From contig MVQS01000415.1 of assembly GCA_002067855.1 (NCBI GenBank), positions 1 to 10,143 on the forward strand: a DNA stretch of 10,143 bases. Direction: 5' to 3'. The translations under genes and the position numbers were made by a program. Source of the stretch: Syntrophaceae bacterium PtaB.Bin038. Its GTDB lineage: Bacteria; Desulfobacterota; Syntrophia; Syntrophales; UBA2192. Each line of letters opens with the position of its first letter. Position 1 is the stretch's first letter. The notes under the pieces are model-generated. The model searched no databases. It worked only from the letters and a program-made list of their open reading frames with translations, and was not told the origin of the DNA. This document shows, one piece after another, positions 1-7,522 of this stretch.

Positions 1-1
1 C

Positions 2-265
2 CCCCGCCTCGGAAAGCGCGTCATCATCGGCGGCCAGGCGGGCCTCGTCGGGCACATCCGCGTCGGCGACAACGTCATGATCGCGGCCCGGGCCGGCATC
101 CACAAGGACATCCCGGCCTCGCGGATCATGTCCGGCGCGCCGGCCGTCCCCCACACGGAATGGCTGCGCCTCAACGCGCACATCCTGCGCCTGCCGGAGA
201 TGCACAGGACCATCCAGGAGCTCCGGAAAAAGATCGAGGAGCTGGAGAAGAAACTCAACCCCTGA
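2..265 (+). CDS. lpxD: UDP-3-O-acyl-glucosamine N-acyltransferase LpxD, C-terminal part (5' end outside window)
   Basis: The reading frame is open from the left edge to a TGA at 263-265, giving 87 residues of an incomplete protein. It begins in left-handed beta-helix hexapeptide repeats (GGQAGLVGHIRVGDNVMIAA), runs through the LpxD-like stretch KDIPASRIMSGAPAVPHTEW, and ends in a charged helix (ELRKKIEELEKKL). This matches the end of LpxD, where the helical tail follows the acyltransferase beta-helix. LpxD adds the N-linked 3-hydroxyacyl chain from ACP to the LpxA/LpxC product in the cytoplasm. The catalytic His region lies upstream and cannot be checked. It is followed after 15 bp by lpxA, so the two are probably cotranscribed. 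The fabZ gene that often separates them is absent. Confidence 0.93.
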   Translation, partial: PRLGKRVIIGGQAGLVGHIRVGDNVMIAARAGIHKDIPASRIMSGAPAVPHTEWLRLNAHILRLPEMHRTIQELRKKIEELEKKLNP

Positions 266-280
266 GAGAGAACACGGTTC

Positions 281-1054
281 ATGAAGATACACCCGTCTGC
301 AGTCATATCGCCCGACGCGAAACTCGCCGAGGGAGTGGAAGTCGGCCCGTTCAGCGTGATCGGGCCCGGCGTCACGATCGGCAAGGGGACCGTCATCGGC
401 CCCAACGTCGTGATCCAGAGCCACACGGACATCGGCGAGAACAACCGCATCTTCCAGTTCGCCTCCGTCGGGGCCCCGCCCCAGGACCTCAAGTACCGCG
501 GGGAGGACACGCGCGTCGTCATCGGCGACAACAACACGATCCGGGAGTTCGTGACGATCAACCGGTCCACCACGGCCGACATCGGCGTGACGAAGATCGG
601 CAGCAACAACCTCATCATGGCCTACTGTCACGTGGCCCACAACTGCCTGCTCGAGGACAACATCGTGATGGCCAACGCGGCCAACCTGGCCGGGCACATT
701 CACGTGGAGCGCTTCGCCATCATCGGCGGGCTGACCGGCATCCACCAGTTCTCGCGGATCGGGCAGCACTGCATCATCGGCGGGGCCTCCGCGGTGACCA
801 AGGACGTCCCTCCCTACACGACGGCGGCGGGCCACTACGCCTCGCTGTACGGCCTCAACCTCATCGGCCTGAAGCGCAGGGGTTTTCCCGAGGAGACCAT
901 CGCCGCCCTGAAGAAAGCCTACAAGATCTTCTTCCGCTCGTCGCTCACGGTGGCCAAGGCCGTCGAGAAGGCCCGCGCCGAGGTGCCCGACCTGCCCGAG
1001 GTGCGGACCTTCATCGAGTTCATCGAGACGTCGAAGCGGGGCGTCACGCGCTGA
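281..1054 (+). CDS. lpxA: Acyl-ACP--UDP-N-acetylglucosamine O-acyltransferase LpxA (possibly acting on the 3-amino sugar)
   Basis: This 257-residue protein has the usual LpxA length and is built of hexapeptide repeats over about residues 1-180, followed by a C-terminal helical domain (GLKRRGFPEE onward). LpxA transfers a 3-hydroxyacyl chain from ACP to position 3 of the UDP-sugar, the first lipid A step. By alignment from memory with E. coli LpxA, catalytic His125 corresponds to His120 (HVAHNC), His122 to His117, Gln73 and Lys76 to Gln68 and Lys71, His144 to His139, and His160 to His155. E. coli His99 is Asn94 here (TINRST), a change I believe is common outside the gammaproteobacteria. The acyl-chain ruler residue Gly173 corresponds to Gly168, compatible with a long acyl chain. 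Because gnnA/gnnB-like genes follow, the true acceptor may be UDP-GlcNAc3N, giving an amide rather than an ester link. That is inferred from context, not from a diagnostic residue. Confidence 0.95.
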   Translation: MKIHPSAVISPDAKLAEGVEVGPFSVIGPGVTIGKGTVIGPNVVIQSHTDIGENNRIFQFASVGAPPQDLKYRGEDTRVVIGDNNTIREFVTINRSTTADIGVTKIGSNNLIMAYCHVAHNCLLEDNIVMANAANLAGHIHVERFAIIGGLTGIHQFSRIGQHCIIGGASAVTKDVPPYTTAAGHYASLYGLNLIGLKRRGFPEETIAALKKAYKIFFRSSLTVAKAVEKARAEVPDLPEVRTFIEFIETSKRGVTR

Positions 1055-1116
1055 AGCAGGACAACTCGTGACAGGCCCCGCTGATTGCCCCGAATTCGTT
1101 CGTGCCTGAATAATGC

Positions 1117-1178
1117 GAAGTTGGGAAGGTAGGAAGCGCTCCTTTCCGATCTTCCTAACTTCATAACTTCCGAGCTTC
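1117..1178. repeat. Head-to-head GAAGNNNN octamer arrays forming an ORF-less inverted repeat
   Basis: Three plus-strand octamers starting with GAAG occupy 1117-1140 (at 1117, 1125 and 1133). They are met at once by octamers of the same form on the minus strand: four starting with GAAG, from 1178 down to 1147, and a fifth, GAAAGGAG, at 1146-1139. The arms 1117-1139 and 1141-1162 are imperfect reverse complements, so the region can fold into a hairpin with almost no loop. The same array brackets the four-helix-bundle gene at 8700-9095, here without a gene inside. It sits in the 179-bp lpxA-gnnA spacer. I see no U-tract, so I do not call it an intrinsic terminator. It could still affect expression of the downstream genes by RNA folding. 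Confidence 0.8.
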
Positions 1179-1233
1179 ACATTCGGTAAGCGGAATGCCT
1201 CCATATAGGTACGGGTATACGACAAGGTAAGGG

Positions 1234-2181
1234 ATGGACAAGATACGAATCGGGGTGGTGGGGATCGGGCATCTCGGGAACTACCACCTCCAGAAATACC
1301 AAAAACTCGAAACCGTGAACATCGTCGGCGTTGCCGACGTGGACCGGTCGAAGGCCGACAGGGCCGCGGCGGCGTTCGGCTGCACGGCCTTTGCCGATCA
1401 CCGCGAGCTCGCGGGGCACGTGGACGCCGTCAGCATCACCGTCCCCACCCAGGCCCATCACGCCGTGGCGCGGGACTTCCTGGCCGCCGGCAAGGACGTG
1501 CTGATGGAAAAGCCGTTCACGGCCACCCTGGCGGAGGCCGACGACCTCATCGCGCTGGCCGCGTCGAAGGACCTCATCCTGCAGGTCGGGTTCATCGAGC
1601 GGTTCAACCCCGCCATCGTCGCCCTCGACCCCGTGATCCGCCGTCCCCTCTTCATCGAGTCGCACCGCCTGCACCCCTTCGTCGAGCGGGGCACCGACGT
1701 GGACGTCGTCCTCGACCTCATGATCCACGACCTCGACCTCATCCTGCACTACGTCCGCTCTCCCCTGACCAACGTGGAGGCCGTGGGCGTCTCGGTGCTC
1801 TCGGACAAGGTCGACATCGCCAACGTGCGGCTCACCTTTGAAGACGGCTGCGTGGCCAACATCACCGCGAGCCGGGTGACCCTCAAGCACATGCAGAAGC
1901 TGCGCTTCTTCGGCCTCGAGGGGTACCACTCCGTCGACTTCAGCAAGCGCGAGGTCGTCTCGCTCGCGCGCAGGGAGAAGGCGGGGGGGAAAATGGAGAT
2001 CGGGATCAACGACGTGAAGGTCCCCCGGCACGATCCCCTCGAGGAGGAAATCCGCGCGTTCGTCGACTGCGTCGTGCGCCGCACGCCGCCCCGGGTCTCG
2101 GGGCTCGAGGCCCGGAAGTCCCTGGAGCTCGCCCTGCTGATCAACGAGAAGATGAAGACCGGGAGGGATCTCAGGCTATGA
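1234..2181 (+). CDS. gnnA: Gfo/Idh/MocA-family oxidoreductase, probable UDP-GlcNAc 3-dehydrogenase (GnnA-like)
   Basis: The 315-residue protein has an N-terminal Rossmann fold with the NAD-binding motif GVVGIGHLG at residues 7-15, an acidic residue after the second strand (ADVD, 34-37), and the family motif EKPF at 92-95. The C-terminal substrate domain carries DLMIHDLD (161-168), which supplies the Asp/His pair typical of the family. Upstream of the ATG is a purine-rich AAGGTAAGGG ending at 1233. It overlaps the following aminotransferase by ATGA, so the two are translationally coupled. In A. ferrooxidans, GnnA oxidises the 3-hydroxyl of UDP-GlcNAc to a ketone, and gnnA/gnnB also lie between lpxA and lpxB. 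Family membership is certain. The specific reaction is inferred from context, and a related nucleotide-sugar dehydrogenase remains possible. Confidence 0.82.
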   Translation: MDKIRIGVVGIGHLGNYHLQKYQKLETVNIVGVADVDRSKADRAAAAFGCTAFADHRELAGHVDAVSITVPTQAHHAVARDFLAAGKDVLMEKPFTATLAEADDLIALAASKDLILQVGFIERFNPAIVALDPVIRRPLFIESHRLHPFVERGTDVDVVLDLMIHDLDLILHYVRSPLTNVEAVGVSVLSDKVDIANVRLTFEDGCVANITASRVTLKHMQKLRFFGLEGYHSVDFSKREVVSLARREKAGGKMEIGINDVKVPRHDPLEEEIRAFVDCVVRRTPPRVSGLEARKSLELALLINEKMKTGRDLRL

Positions 2182-3278
2182 TCCCCATGGTGGATTTGCG
2201 CCGGCAGTACCTGCGAATCAAGGAGGAGATCGACGCGGCCGTCCTGGACGTGCTGGACAGGACCCAGTTCATCCTGGGGCCCAACGTGTCGGCACTCGAG
2301 GCCGAGGTGGCCCGCTACCACGGGGTGCCGCACGCCGTCGGGGTGGCCAACGGGACCGACGCCCTTCTGCTCGCGCTGCGCGCAATCGGGATCGGGGCGG
2401 GCGACGAGGTCATTACGACCCCCTTCACCTTCATCGCCACCGCGGAGGTGGTCGGTCTGCTGGGCGCGGTGCCCGTCTTCGTCGACATCGACCCGAGGAC
2501 CTTCAACCTCGACCCGGCGCGCCTCAAGGAGGCCGTCACGGGAAGAACGAAGGCGATCATCCCCGTCCACCTCTTCGGGCAGCCCTGCGACATGGACCCG
2601 ATCCTCGACGTCGCGGCGAGGCACGGTCTGAAGGTCATCGAGGACTGCGCCCAGGCATTCGGGGCGCGCTACAAGGGAAGGATCGTGGGGACCCTGGGCC
2701 ACGCCGGCTGCTTCAGCTTCTTCCCCAGCAAGAACCTCGCGTGCTGCGGCGACGGCGGCATGGTGATCACGTCCGACGCGGAAACGGACGCCGCGCTGAG
2801 GATGCTGCGCAACCACGGGAGTTCCGTCCGCTACCGTCACAGCCGGCTGGGCTACAACAGCCGCCTCGACGAGATCCAGGCCGCGATCGTGCGCGTCAAG
2901 CTCCGGCACATCGACGCCTTCAGCGAGGGCCGCCGAAGGGCCGCCGCGCTCTACGGAACACACATCCGCCGGGCGGGCGTCGTCCTGCCCTTTGAGGCAC
3001 CCGGCTGCCGTCACGTCTACCACCAGTTCACCCTCCTTGCGGACGAACGAGACCGGCTCCAGGAGGCGCTCGCGAGGGCCGACATCGCCTGCGCCGTCTA
3101 CTACCCCGTCCCCCTGCACCGGCAGGAGGTCTTCCGCTCCGGCGCGGCCTGCCGCCACGGGGAACTGCCGGCGAGCGAGGACGCGGCCCGGAGGGTCCTG
3201 TCGCTTCCCATGTTCCCGGAAATCACGGAAGAGGAGATCCAGCGGATCAGCGACGTGATCAATGGTGCCGACGCGTAA
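2178..3278 (+). CDS. gnnB: DegT/DnrJ/EryC1-family PLP aminotransferase, probable UDP-3-keto-GlcNAc transaminase (GnnB-like)
   Basis: The 366-residue protein is a complete sugar-nucleotide aminotransferase. It begins MIPMVDLRRQY, contains FILGPNV (31-37) and the cofactor phosphate-binding NGTDAL (58-63), and has EDCAQAFGA (155-163), in which Asp156 and Gln159 are expected to contact the PLP ring. The Schiff-base lysine is Lys185 in FSFFPSKNL, followed by GDGGM. Its start overlaps the oxidoreductase stop by 4 bp and its end overlaps the predicted lpxB start by 17 bp. GnnB is known to transfer an amino group from glutamate to the 3-keto product of GnnA, giving UDP-2-acetamido-3-amino-2,3-dideoxyglucose, the acceptor for an amide-forming LpxA. 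The reaction here is inferred from the pairing and the lpxA-lpxB location. Enzymes for other amino sugars belong to the same family. Confidence 0.83.
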   Translation: MIPMVDLRRQYLRIKEEIDAAVLDVLDRTQFILGPNVSALEAEVARYHGVPHAVGVANGTDALLLALRAIGIGAGDEVITTPFTFIATAEVVGLLGAVPVFVDIDPRTFNLDPARLKEAVTGRTKAIIPVHLFGQPCDMDPILDVAARHGLKVIEDCAQAFGARYKGRIVGTLGHAGCFSFFPSKNLACCGDGGMVITSDAETDAALRMLRNHGSSVRYRHSRLGYNSRLDEIQAAIVRVKLRHIDAFSEGRRRAAALYGTHIRRAGVVLPFEAPGCRHVYHQFTLLADERDRLQEALARADIACAVYYPVPLHRQEVFRSGAACRHGELPASEDAARRVLSLPMFPEITEEEIQRISDVINGADA

Positions 3279-4449
3279 GGAACATCGCCGAACCGTCATG
3301 ATCGTGGCGGGCGAGGCCTCGGGGGACCTGCACGGGGCGCACCTCGTCCGCGAGATGAGGGCCGTAGACCCCTCTATCGCCTTCTGCGGCGTGGGCGGTC
3401 GGAACCTCGAAGCCGAGGGGGTCCGCCTCATCGCCCGCTCCTCCGAGATGGCCGTCGTGGGCCTCACGGAGGTTTTCTCGAAGCTCCGGTTCATCGCCGG
3501 CGTCTTCTTCCGGCTCCGCGGGATGCTCCGGGCGGAAAAACCGGATCTGCTCATCCTCATCGACTACCCCGATTTCAACCTCCGGCTCGCCGCGGCGGCC
3601 AAGGACGCGGGGGTCCCGGTCTTCTACTACATCAGCCCCCAGGTGTGGGCCTGGAGGAAGAAGCGCGTCCACCGCATCCGGCGGATCGTGGACCGGATGG
3701 CCGTGATCCTGCCCTTCGAGAAGGACGTCTACGCGGAGATGGGCGTCGACGTCGACTTCGTGGGCCATCCCCTGCTGGACGCCGTGACGCGGACCCGCAG
3801 CCGCGGGGAGGCCCTGGCGGCCTTCGGCCTGCGCGACGCCCGGCCCATCGTCGCGATCCTTCCCGGCAGCCGCGAGAAGGAGGTGACGGCCCTTCTGCCC
3901 GAGATGGCCGGCGCGGCGGAGATCCTCGCCCGCGATTTCGAGGGGGCCCAGTTCGTGCTCCCATTGGCCGACACGGTGGACCCCGCGCTCGTGGAGGGGA
4001 TCCTCCGGGGGCGCACCGTCCCCGTGACCGTCCTGCAGGGACAGATGTACGACGCCGTCGGCATCTCGGATGCGGCCATGGTGGCCTCCGGCACGGCAAC
4101 CCTGGAGACGGCGCTTCTGGGGACGCCGATGGTCATCGCCTACCGGATCTCGCCCCTCACCGCCGCCGTCGGCAGGAGGGTCATCCGGGTGACGCACATC
4201 GGCCTCGTCAACCTCATCGCCGGCAGGACCCTGGCGCCCGAGCTGGTTCAGGAAAGCGCGACGGCGCCCCGGCTGGCCGCCGAGGTGAAGGCGATCCTCG
4301 CGGATGGCCGGCGCAGCGACGCGATGCGGCGGGAACTTGCCGAAATCCGGCAGAAACTCGGCGAGCCCGGCGCCGCGCGCCGCGCGGCGTCCATCGCCCT
4401 GGGATTGATGGGAAAAAGCTTGACGCACTGCACTCTGTTGATACATTGA
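3262..4449 (+). CDS. lpxB: Lipid-A-disaccharide synthase LpxB
   Basis: LpxB condenses UDP-2,3-diacyl-glucosamine with lipid X to form the beta-1',6 disaccharide at the inner membrane. This 395-residue protein shows the characteristic N-terminus VMIVAGEASGDLHGAHLVRE, the central SPQVWAWRKKRVHRIRR and FVGHPLLD, then the GT-B C-terminal signatures LPGSREKEV and ASGTATLETALLGTP. The ATG at 3262 lies inside the end of the aminotransferase gene. An alternative ATG at 3298 would give MIVAGEASGD directly, but neither start has a strong ribosome-binding site. I keep 3262 because translational coupling fits the neighbouring overlaps and because LpxB often has a short basic leader. The C-terminal tail after GLMGKS is poorly conserved. 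If the precursor is the diamino sugar, this enzyme must accept amide-linked substrate. Confidence 0.95.
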   Translation: MVPTRKEHRRTVMIVAGEASGDLHGAHLVREMRAVDPSIAFCGVGGRNLEAEGVRLIARSSEMAVVGLTEVFSKLRFIAGVFFRLRGMLRAEKPDLLILIDYPDFNLRLAAAAKDAGVPVFYYISPQVWAWRKKRVHRIRRIVDRMAVILPFEKDVYAEMGVDVDFVGHPLLDAVTRTRSRGEALAAFGLRDARPIVAILPGSREKEVTALLPEMAGAAEILARDFEGAQFVLPLADTVDPALVEGILRGRTVPVTVLQGQMYDAVGISDAAMVASGTATLETALLGTPMVIAYRISPLTAAVGRRVIRVTHIGLVNLIAGRTLAPELVQESATAPRLAAEVKAILADGRRSDAMRRELAEIRQKLGEPGAARRAASIALGLMGKSLTHCTLLIH

Positions 4450-4534
4450 TCGGGCACCGGCGGAAGGCGGCATGGAAAAATGAAGTGATGTCGACCTCAT
4501 CGCCTTACGCCCTTCGCCCTGAGCCATTTTTATC
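4450..4534. other. lpxB-msbA spacer with a small imperfect palindrome
   Basis: This 85-bp gap is the longest spacer in the window without a clear GAAG array. It contains a 14-bp imperfect palindrome at 4486-4499 (TGATGTCGACCTCA, one mismatched pair). A pyrimidine-rich stretch (4501-4525) and a short T-run (4527-4531) follow, just before the msbA start. I see no convincing promoter or terminator and no good Shine-Dalgarno for msbA. Confidence 0.35.
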
Positions 4535-6292
4535 ATGAAATTGTATCTGCGACTCCTTCGACTCGTCAAACCGCACTCCCCGAGGCTCATCCTGGCGATG
4601 CTGTGCATGGCCGTGGTGGGCGCCGCGACGGCGGCGTCGGCCTACCTCGTCAAGCCGGCCATGGACGACATCTTCCTCGACCGCAACGAGGGGATGCTCA
4701 TCCTCATCCCCATCGCGGTGATCGTGATCTACCTGCTCAAGGGGCTCTGCAACTACGGGCAGACGGTGCTGATGAGCCACATCGGGTTCCGCATCATCAC
4801 GGACCTGCGCAACGACCTCTACCGCCGCATCCTGCGCCAGCCCCTGTCCTTCTTCACGAAGCACCCCACGGGGATCCTGATCTCCCGGGTCACCAACGAC
4901 GTCACCTACCTGCAGGGCGCCGTGTCGGAGGCGGTGACGAGCCTCTTGAAAGACTCCTTCACGCTCATCGGCCTCGTCTTCGTCATCTTCTGGCGCGACT
5001 GGAAGCTCGCGCTCATCGCATCGCTCGTCTTCCCGCTGGCCGTCTACCCCATCGCCCAGTTCGGTCGGCGGATGCGGCGCATCGCCACGGAGTCCCAGGT
5101 CTCCATGGGGGACCTCGTCTCGCTGCTGCAGGAGACGATCGCGGGAAACCGCATCGTCAAGGCCTTCGGAATGGAGGAGCACGAGAACCGGCGCTTCGCG
5201 AAGGAGAACGAGCGCCAGTTCAGGCTCACCATGAAGTCCGTCACGGTCCGCGCGATCTCGAGCCCGCTGATGGAGTTCCTGGGCGGCCTGGGCATCGCGG
5301 CCATCATCTTCTACGGGGGATACCAGGTCATCGCCGGGACCTCGACGCCGGGGACCTTCTTCTCGTTCCTCGCGGCGCTGCTGATGCTCTACGAGCCCGT
5401 CAAGCGGCTCACGAACGTCAACAACACGATCCAGCAGGGCCTCGCCGGCGCCGAGCGGATCTTCCAGATCCTGGACACGGAGCCCGACATCCGGAACAGC
5501 CCGGGAGCGTCGGAGCTCCCTCCGATCCGTCAGGAGATCTCCATCGAGGGCGTCACGTTCCGCTACGAGGAGGACCCCGTCCTGAAAGACGTGTCCCTGA
5601 AGATCCGGGCGGGCGAGGTGGTCGCCTTCGTGGGGATGAGCGGCGGCGGCAAGACGACCCTCGTGAACCTCATCCCCCGCTTCTACGACGTCGGCGAGGG
5701 CCGCGTCGCCATCGACGGCACGGACATCCGCACCGTGACGCTCGAGTCCCTGCGGGCCCAGATCGGGATCGTGACCCAGCAGACGATCCTGTTCAACGAC
5801 ACGGTGCGGGGCAACATCGCCTACGGCGACATACGCCGCAGCGAAGAGGACATCGTCCGGGCGGCGATGGCGGCCAACGCCCATGATTTCATCATGAAGC
5901 TCCCGCATGGCTACGACACCGTGATCGGGGAGCAGGGTGTCAAGCTCTCCGGCGGCGAGAGGCAGCGCATCTCCATCGCGCGGGCCCTGCTGAAGGACGC
6001 CCCGATCCTCATCCTCGACGAGGCCACCTCCTCGCTCGACACGGAGTCCGAGATCGAGGTCCAGGACGCCCTGGAGAAGCTGATGAGGGGCCGCACGACC
6101 CTCGTCATCGCCCACCGTCTCTCCACGATCCGCAACGCCGACCGGATCATCGTGCTCGTGGACGGCAGGATCGTCGAGGAGGGGACCCACGAGAGCCTCA
6201 TGGAACAGAAGGGCGAATACTTCAAGCTGTACAACCTGCAGTTCAAGGACGACGGAGCGGAGAAGAGCATCCGGGATGCCGGCACGGGATGA
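4535..6292 (+). CDS. msbA: Lipid A export ABC transporter MsbA (permease fused to ATPase)
   Basis: MsbA flips core-lipid A from the cytoplasmic to the periplasmic leaflet of the inner membrane. The 585-residue half-transporter has an N-terminal six-helix membrane domain (about residues 1-330), with the first helix around LILAMLCMAVVGAATAASAY. The C-terminal nucleotide-binding domain is complete: Walker A GMSGGGKT (367-374), the ABC signature LSGGE (471-475), Walker B ILILDEAT (491-498) and the H-loop His527 (IAHRLST). The length is that of the family and it should act as a homodimer. The position between lpxB and lpxK supports MsbA rather than a drug exporter of the same fold. The ATG at 4535 gives the expected N-terminus, but it is preceded only by a weak ribosome-binding region. 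Confidence 0.94.
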   Translation: MKLYLRLLRLVKPHSPRLILAMLCMAVVGAATAASAYLVKPAMDDIFLDRNEGMLILIPIAVIVIYLLKGLCNYGQTVLMSHIGFRIITDLRNDLYRRILRQPLSFFTKHPTGILISRVTNDVTYLQGAVSEAVTSLLKDSFTLIGLVFVIFWRDWKLALIASLVFPLAVYPIAQFGRRMRRIATESQVSMGDLVSLLQETIAGNRIVKAFGMEEHENRRFAKENERQFRLTMKSVTVRAISSPLMEFLGGLGIAAIIFYGGYQVIAGTSTPGTFFSFLAALLMLYEPVKRLTNVNNTIQQGLAGAERIFQILDTEPDIRNSPGASELPPIRQEISIEGVTFRYEEDPVLKDVSLKIRAGEVVAFVGMSGGGKTTLVNLIPRFYDVGEGRVAIDGTDIRTVTLESLRAQIGIVTQQTILFNDTVRGNIAYGDIRRSEEDIVRAAMAANAHDFIMKLPHGYDTVIGEQGVKLSGGERQRISIARALLKDAPILILDEATSSLDTESEIEVQDALEKLMRGRTTLVIAHRLSTIRNADRIIVLVDGRIVEEGTHESLMEQKGEYFKLYNLQFKDDGAEKSIRDAGTG

Positions 6293-6331
6293 CGGCCCCG
6301 ACCGGGACCGCAGGGGGAAAGCAGGCCAGAC

Positions 6332-7417
6332 GTGGAAGCCCTGATCCGAGACATGTGGGGAGACCCCCGGAACGAGTTCCGAAGGCCCCTTTACATCTTT
6401 TTTTATCTGCTCTCGCTGCCCTACGGCGCCGCGGTCCGCGCGCGGAACCGCCTGTTCGACCTCGGCGCGCTGCCCCAGCGGGACGTCGGATGCCCGGTGG
6501 TGAGCGTCGGCAACCTCACCGCGGGAGGCACGGGCAAGACGCCCATGGCGATCCGGACGGCGGGCATGCTGAGGGACCGGGGCATGCGCCCCGCGGTCCT
6601 GAGCCGCGGCTACGGCGGCCGGAGCACGGCCCCGGTGCTCGTCGTCTCCGACGGCAGACAGCTCCTCGCGGGTCCGGACGAGGCGGGCGACGAGCCCGTT
6701 CTCATCGCCCGGCGCCTGCCGGGCGTCCCCGTTCTGGCGGGCCCGAAACGGGCCGTCACGGGGCGGTACGCCCGGGAACATCTCGGGGCCGACGTGCTCG
6801 TGCTCGACGACGGGTTCCAGCACCGCTGGATCCGCCGCGATCTCGACATCGTGCTGCTCGACAGCCGCCGGCCCCTGGGGAACGGCCACCTCCTGCCGCG
6901 GGGCCCCCTGCGGGAGCCGCCCGCGTCCCTCGAGCGCGCCGGCGTCGTCGTCCTGACCCGGTCCGGGGAGCGCGGCGATGCGCCCGGCGGCGCCCTCGCG
7001 GGGCTCCTTGCAGGGCGTCCCGTGCTGCGGGCGCGCATCCGGCCGACAAAGCTCGTCGCGGCGGACGGCACGGAAATGCCCCTCCCGCATCTTGCAGGTC
7101 GGAGGGTTTTCGCCTTCGCGGGGATCGCGAGGCCCGAGTCCTTCCGGCGGACCCTCGAAGGCCTGGGGGCCTGCCTCGCGGGGTTCAGGGCCCTGCCGGA
7201 CCATCACCGCTACACGGCGGAGGACGTCCGGCAGATCGGGCGCGCGCTCGTCGAATCGGGGGCGGAGATCCTCGTGACGACGGAAAAGGACGGGGTCAAG
7301 CTCTCCGGGCTTGCGGCCTTTCCTCGCCCGCTCTTCTGCCTCGCCATCGAGACGGAGATCCTCGAGGGGGCCGACGCACTGGAGACGGCTTTTCGCGTCT
7401 GCCTCGGCGCCCGCTGA
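6332..7417 (+). CDS. lpxK: Tetraacyldisaccharide 4'-kinase LpxK
   Basis: LpxK phosphorylates the 4' position of the lipid A disaccharide at the cytoplasmic face of the inner membrane. The 361-residue protein has a hydrophobic N-terminal helix (about 19-35), the LpxK P-loop VSVGNLTAGGTGKTP (57-71, Lys69 and Thr70), LSRGYGG, DEAGDEPVLIARR, and the signature VLDDGFQHRWIRRDLDI. Near the C-terminus is LPDHHRYTAEDV, the DHH region that contains a catalytic His in studied LpxK enzymes. The start used is GTG at 6332, with purine-rich sequence at 6311-6325. An ATG at 6353 would remove only seven residues and also keep the membrane helix. It lies 39 bp after msbA and is presumably in the same transcript. 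The Kdo transferase gene waaA, often nearby, is not present here. Confidence 0.94.
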   Translation: MEALIRDMWGDPRNEFRRPLYIFFYLLSLPYGAAVRARNRLFDLGALPQRDVGCPVVSVGNLTAGGTGKTPMAIRTAGMLRDRGMRPAVLSRGYGGRSTAPVLVVSDGRQLLAGPDEAGDEPVLIARRLPGVPVLAGPKRAVTGRYAREHLGADVLVLDDGFQHRWIRRDLDIVLLDSRRPLGNGHLLPRGPLREPPASLERAGVVVLTRSGERGDAPGGALAGLLAGRPVLRARIRPTKLVAADGTEMPLPHLAGRRVFAFAGIARPESFRRTLEGLGACLAGFRALPDHHRYTAEDVRQIGRALVESGAEILVTTEKDGVKLSGLAAFPRPLFCLAIETEILEGADALETAFRVCLGAR

Positions 7418-7425
7418 AGCATGGC

Positions 7426-7496
7426 TTGTCCTCCCTGACAACCGCGGCCCGGCCGAGGCCACGCGAAGTTAAGAAGGGAGGAAAAGCGGAAGAGCG
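7426..7496 (+). repeat. Diverged palindrome plus GAAG octamer array in the lpxK-lpxL spacer
   Basis: Four consecutive octamers begin at 7465, 7473, 7481 and 7489. Three start GAAG and one GAAA, and the last is the same GAAGAGCG found in the downstream copies. Upstream, TTGTC (7426-7430) and GACAA (7437-7441) can pair, and the following CGGCCGA (7451-7457 region) matches the centre of the palindromes at 8407 and 8640. This looks like an older, degenerate copy of the units at 8402-8698. It ends 26 bp before the lpxL start and fills most of the 105-bp spacer. Confidence 0.7.
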
Positions 7497-7522
7497 GCAA
7501 GATCAGAAACAGAAAACGGACC

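Noticed and set aside
1176..1221. Possible sigma70-type promoter before gnnA (TTCACA or TTCGGT with TATAGG or TATACG)
   Set aside because: Spacing or hexamer match is poor for every combination, and such boxes are easily found in AT-richer spacers. I cannot support it.
4505..7462. Very long minus-strand open frame opposite msbA and lpxK
   Set aside because: It is a GC-rich shadow frame with low-complexity Arg/Gly/Asp/Glu-rich translation. The plus strand carries complete, motif-bearing genes.
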